DNA from: Erythrocercus mccallii
Lineage: Eukaryota; Chordata; Aves; Passeriformes; Dicruridae
Assembly: GCA_013397435.1 (NCBI GenBank)
Contig: VZRG01000346.1
Location: 248,001 to 312,000, forward strand
Length of the DNA: 64,000 nt
Direction: 5' to 3'
Below are positions 61,201-64,000 of the stretch, piece by piece. Below the pieces are notes generated by a model that worked only from the letters and a program-made list of their open reading frames with translations, had not been told where the DNA came from and ran no database searches. Position 1 is the stretch's first letter. The number at the start of each line of letters is the position of its first letter. A program made the position numbers and the translations under genes.

Positions 61201-64000
61201 CATCACATTGCTGGTTTTGGACAGTACCTCTTCTCTTCAACAAATTAAGATCTCTTCTCTTTACAAATGGAGGACCTCCTCTACACTAATTTGTGATTAA
61301 CAGGACTTGGGCTGCCTGGAGCAGCAAAGAGTGATAATAAATGAGATTTGCCAAATGTAATGGGTCACTGACTGAGAAAACTTCTATTGGTGATGCAAGT
61401 GGTGATGCAAGCTAATCTCATGCCACTGCGGGATGTATTACATCAGTTTGTTCTAGGAAAAGAAAGATATGATGTGGAACTTAACTTTTGGGTGTGTTAA
61501 CAACTCAAGGTTGTGTCTAGAGAGTAACAGGACATGAGTGAACACCATCCTGTGTCTCCCATGGAGGCACCCAACAGAAAATTCGAAGACAAAATGAAGA
61601 AAATGAAGGTGTGTGTATCAGCACCTGCCAGCAGTAGGATGCTGCAGAGGCTTGCCACACACAGCACTTGTCACAGGACATCCAGACACACTCTGTCCTG
61701 GACACCTGACAGATTAAACAGGAGGAGATGCATGGTGACATCAGATAAATGTGACATCATGCTAACAGATCATGTTAGTGGCACTCCTTGTTTGCAGGGT
61801 TTATGTGAACTCTTTTGTTTTCTAGAAAAAAAGGACAAAGTTTAGCATGGTTTGTAATATGCTTGTGATCCTCACTGGGCAAGGTTTCAAAATACACACC
61901 CTACACCTTCAATTCTGTCATTCAGTCATACTGAGCTTGTAAAGCAAAATACTAAAGTGGTGTCAGAATCATGATGCAGAAGTTTTGTTTTGGAGAAAAT
62001 CAGACAATCCCAGATGATACCTGCAACAAGTTCAGTGCTCGAAGCACACAATATGCTCAGACTTTGGGGGAAACTGCCTGACAGGTTTTCAATAAGTCCT
62101 AGACTTGAAACACATATCAAGATACTTATTTTTAGTGTCAGCAACAGGCAGTACGTCCATAGCAGGATGTTTTGGCATCTGATCTGATAGATTCACTTAT
62201 ATAATTGAAACAATATCTTGGCTTTTTCTACTCTTGGCTTCCTATTGGAGAAAAAACCCTGAAAAGATGAGGACCATGAATAATAAAAAGAAAAACTGGA
62301 AATTTTTTGGTATGTATTGTCACTTGGCCTGTTTTGACCAAATAATTTTAGGGACAGATATTACGTTCCTGCCAGAAGATTTAAATGTTCTCTGAAGCTG
62401 GTGATTCAGCAGTGCTTCTATAAGAAAGATTGTTTTGATGCTAACTCATTAAGGAAGATAAAGTCAACACGCACATTGATTTTAAAATTCTCTCTTGAAA
62501 TATATACAGCTGATTGTGTATTATCTTTAAATCTGCAGGGATTGGCACCTAATTTGTTTAACTTCTTAGAACTGGATATAGAGAATTTAACAGGAAGTCT
62601 TATTTACAGATATTGGCTTTAGTCCACATTCTGTATCATGTGCAGCTGTCTTCTGGGTCAAGGTGATTATAGGAAAAGAGATAGGTCATGCTCAAGTTCT
62701 CATACTCAATCACCCTTCACTAACATTACAAGAGCAAACTGGGGTTAAAAATTTTTAGTAGGCTTTACAAGGTCTAGAAATGTTCATTATCCTCTTTTTC
62801 ATACCAGCTTGGTTTTTACACTCAATCAATTCATGACAGTAAGCATGTATTAAGATGGTTTATCATAAGGAGACAAATTGCTTTCCATGTTATGGTATAT
62901 AACTTTTCGAAACTACATCACTTACAGTAAAACATCACTACAGATTGTTTGTTGAGAATCAGATTTCTTCTGAAGAAGTATAACTGTGCCTCAAATAAAT
63001 CAGTTCTCAGCATCTGTGATATCTTAAAATAAGTGAAAAAGTGTATGGGAGAGTAATTGACTGTGAGTTCAAGGAGAAACAAGAAGTAGGAAATCAAAGT
63101 TTCCTCAGAGACCAGACATCATGTGAAGGTGAAGGAGAAGAGGAATGGGGATGGTGATTATGCTGAACTGAGCTGGGCAAAGGGACCTTACTGGGTACAG
63201 TGAACAATCACAGTCCCATTCATAAGCTCTGCAAATTCCACCACAATACTGCTTCCCTAGTATGTAATTAAAATAGGATCTTTCTCAGACTGAGAGTTAT
63301 AGCCATAGGAAAAAAACCCCACGAGATTTTGATGCTTTCTTTTTCTATTGTTTGCATGTGTCTGACTGAATAACAAGCTAATAATGCAGCTCTGATTTCT
63401 TCAGGTCTCAGTTGTACTTCACGCATAACATTAACAAATATAAACTATCATAATCAGAAGTCATGATGCGTTGGTGACATTTGCCATGCTTTACTTTTTG
63501 TCATCTGCTGTATCAGGGAACCTTCAGAGTCCGCTGGCCACTGTGAGCAAAGTCTGCCTCTCTGTTTTGTCTGGTCTAAAAGGCCACACTCCTGAGTGCA
63601 AAATATGTCTCAATGCCCTGTGAAGAGTGTCTTGGCTGAGCTTTCTACTTGCTTTTGCAGCTGCACTCTCCTGGCACACAGCTAAGTGAGTGGCTTGTGG
63701 CTGTGGCTGAGTAATCCTGAACGGACAGGAGGAGCAGTGAATTTCCTGATGTCACCATGGGAAAGCACAGGGCTCTCCACGATGACCCTCCTTTGTGTTG
63801 GCCCCCTGTGCTAGATTATGTTCTGTTCATTTTAGAAATATCACTAGTGGAAGATTTGGGAGTTGCTTTATAAAATGTTGTATTTAGCCCCTGCTTTGTT
63901 TTAAGGTGTGTCAATGTCATACTGCTGTGTTAGGCTGGAGAACTGAGGGGCCATTTTCAGTTTACTGCAAGCCACTGGAAATACTTTCAGGTTTGCAACC
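58276..64000. other. Gene-free sequence
   Basis: No gene or recognisable transposon. ORFs of up to 103 codons (61534-61845 plus, 59659-59964 minus) match nothing I know. A small tandem duplication lies at 61389-61412, and a GC-richer stretch at about 60290-60480. Confidence 0.5.
61389..61412 (+). repeat. 12-bp tandem duplication
   Basis: The units 'ggtgatgcaagt' and 'ggtgatgcaagc' stand head to tail with one mismatch at the last base. It is a minor local duplication. Confidence 0.9.

Noticed and set aside
61534..61620. Lys-rich open stretch ending at a GTGTGT, resembling an exon with a donor site.
   Set aside because: The upstream acceptor lacks a pyrimidine tract and the donor is weak; no protein similarity is recognised.
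1..64000. Searched by eye for tRNA, 5S, U6 and other snRNA genes, mitochondrial insertions, bacterial-type operons and CRISPR repeats.
   Set aside because: None was seen. The repeats present are LINE, LTR and simple repeats of a bird nuclear genome.

Overview
This window looks like gene-poor, AT-rich DNA from a bird nuclear genome. Two things point to a bird. First, there are several CR1 LINE fragments, some ending in the avian-type 3' tail built from ATTCTATG-like octamers (around 26473-26492, 55790 and 32855-32880). Second, there is a near-complete solo LTR at about 48996-49583 that closely resembles an LTR family I know from bird genomes. I cannot name the species, the chromosome or the neighbouring genes from sequence alone. 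These family assignments were made by eye against remembered consensus features; no database search was run.

I found no protein-coding gene, rRNA, tRNA, snRNA or CRISPR array that I can support. Open reading frames are short (237 codons at most, and that one is created by a poly-T run), overlap on both strands, and match no protein family I recognise. There is no obvious CpG-island promoter. The window is best read as intergenic desert or the inside of a very large intron.

Layout. 1-26 kb is mostly anonymous AT-rich sequence with weak traces of very old CR1/L3-like LINEs (2078-2405, 6895-7135, 20220-20600), two MIR-like SINE traces (one here at about 9.1 kb, another at 58.2 kb), simple repeats and a GC-richer patch at 25.08-25.86 kb. 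26.16-27.52 kb is a nested CR1 structure: a minus-strand CR1 split by a later plus-strand CR1, with a short direct repeat at the junctions. 30.17-31.85 kb is the largest mobile element, a minus-strand CR1 with recognisable but dead reverse transcriptase. 32.86-32.96 kb is another CR1 3' end, followed by a somewhat CpG-richer stretch with a CTCF-like motif. An old plus-strand CR1 tail lies at 34.93-35.26 kb and an old minus-strand CR1 at 43.28-44.11 kb. The solo LTR is at 49.0-49.6 kb and a plus-strand CR1 3' end at 55.44-55.79 kb. The remainder is unassigned.

I did not find an undescribed biological system. The most useful leads are the nested CR1 insertion, a possible convergent pair of CTCF-like motifs (about 25.74 and 33.14 kb), the GC-rich patch containing the first of them, and a few splice-site-like combinations and unexplained ORFs that a transcriptome or a multi-bird alignment could settle quickly.
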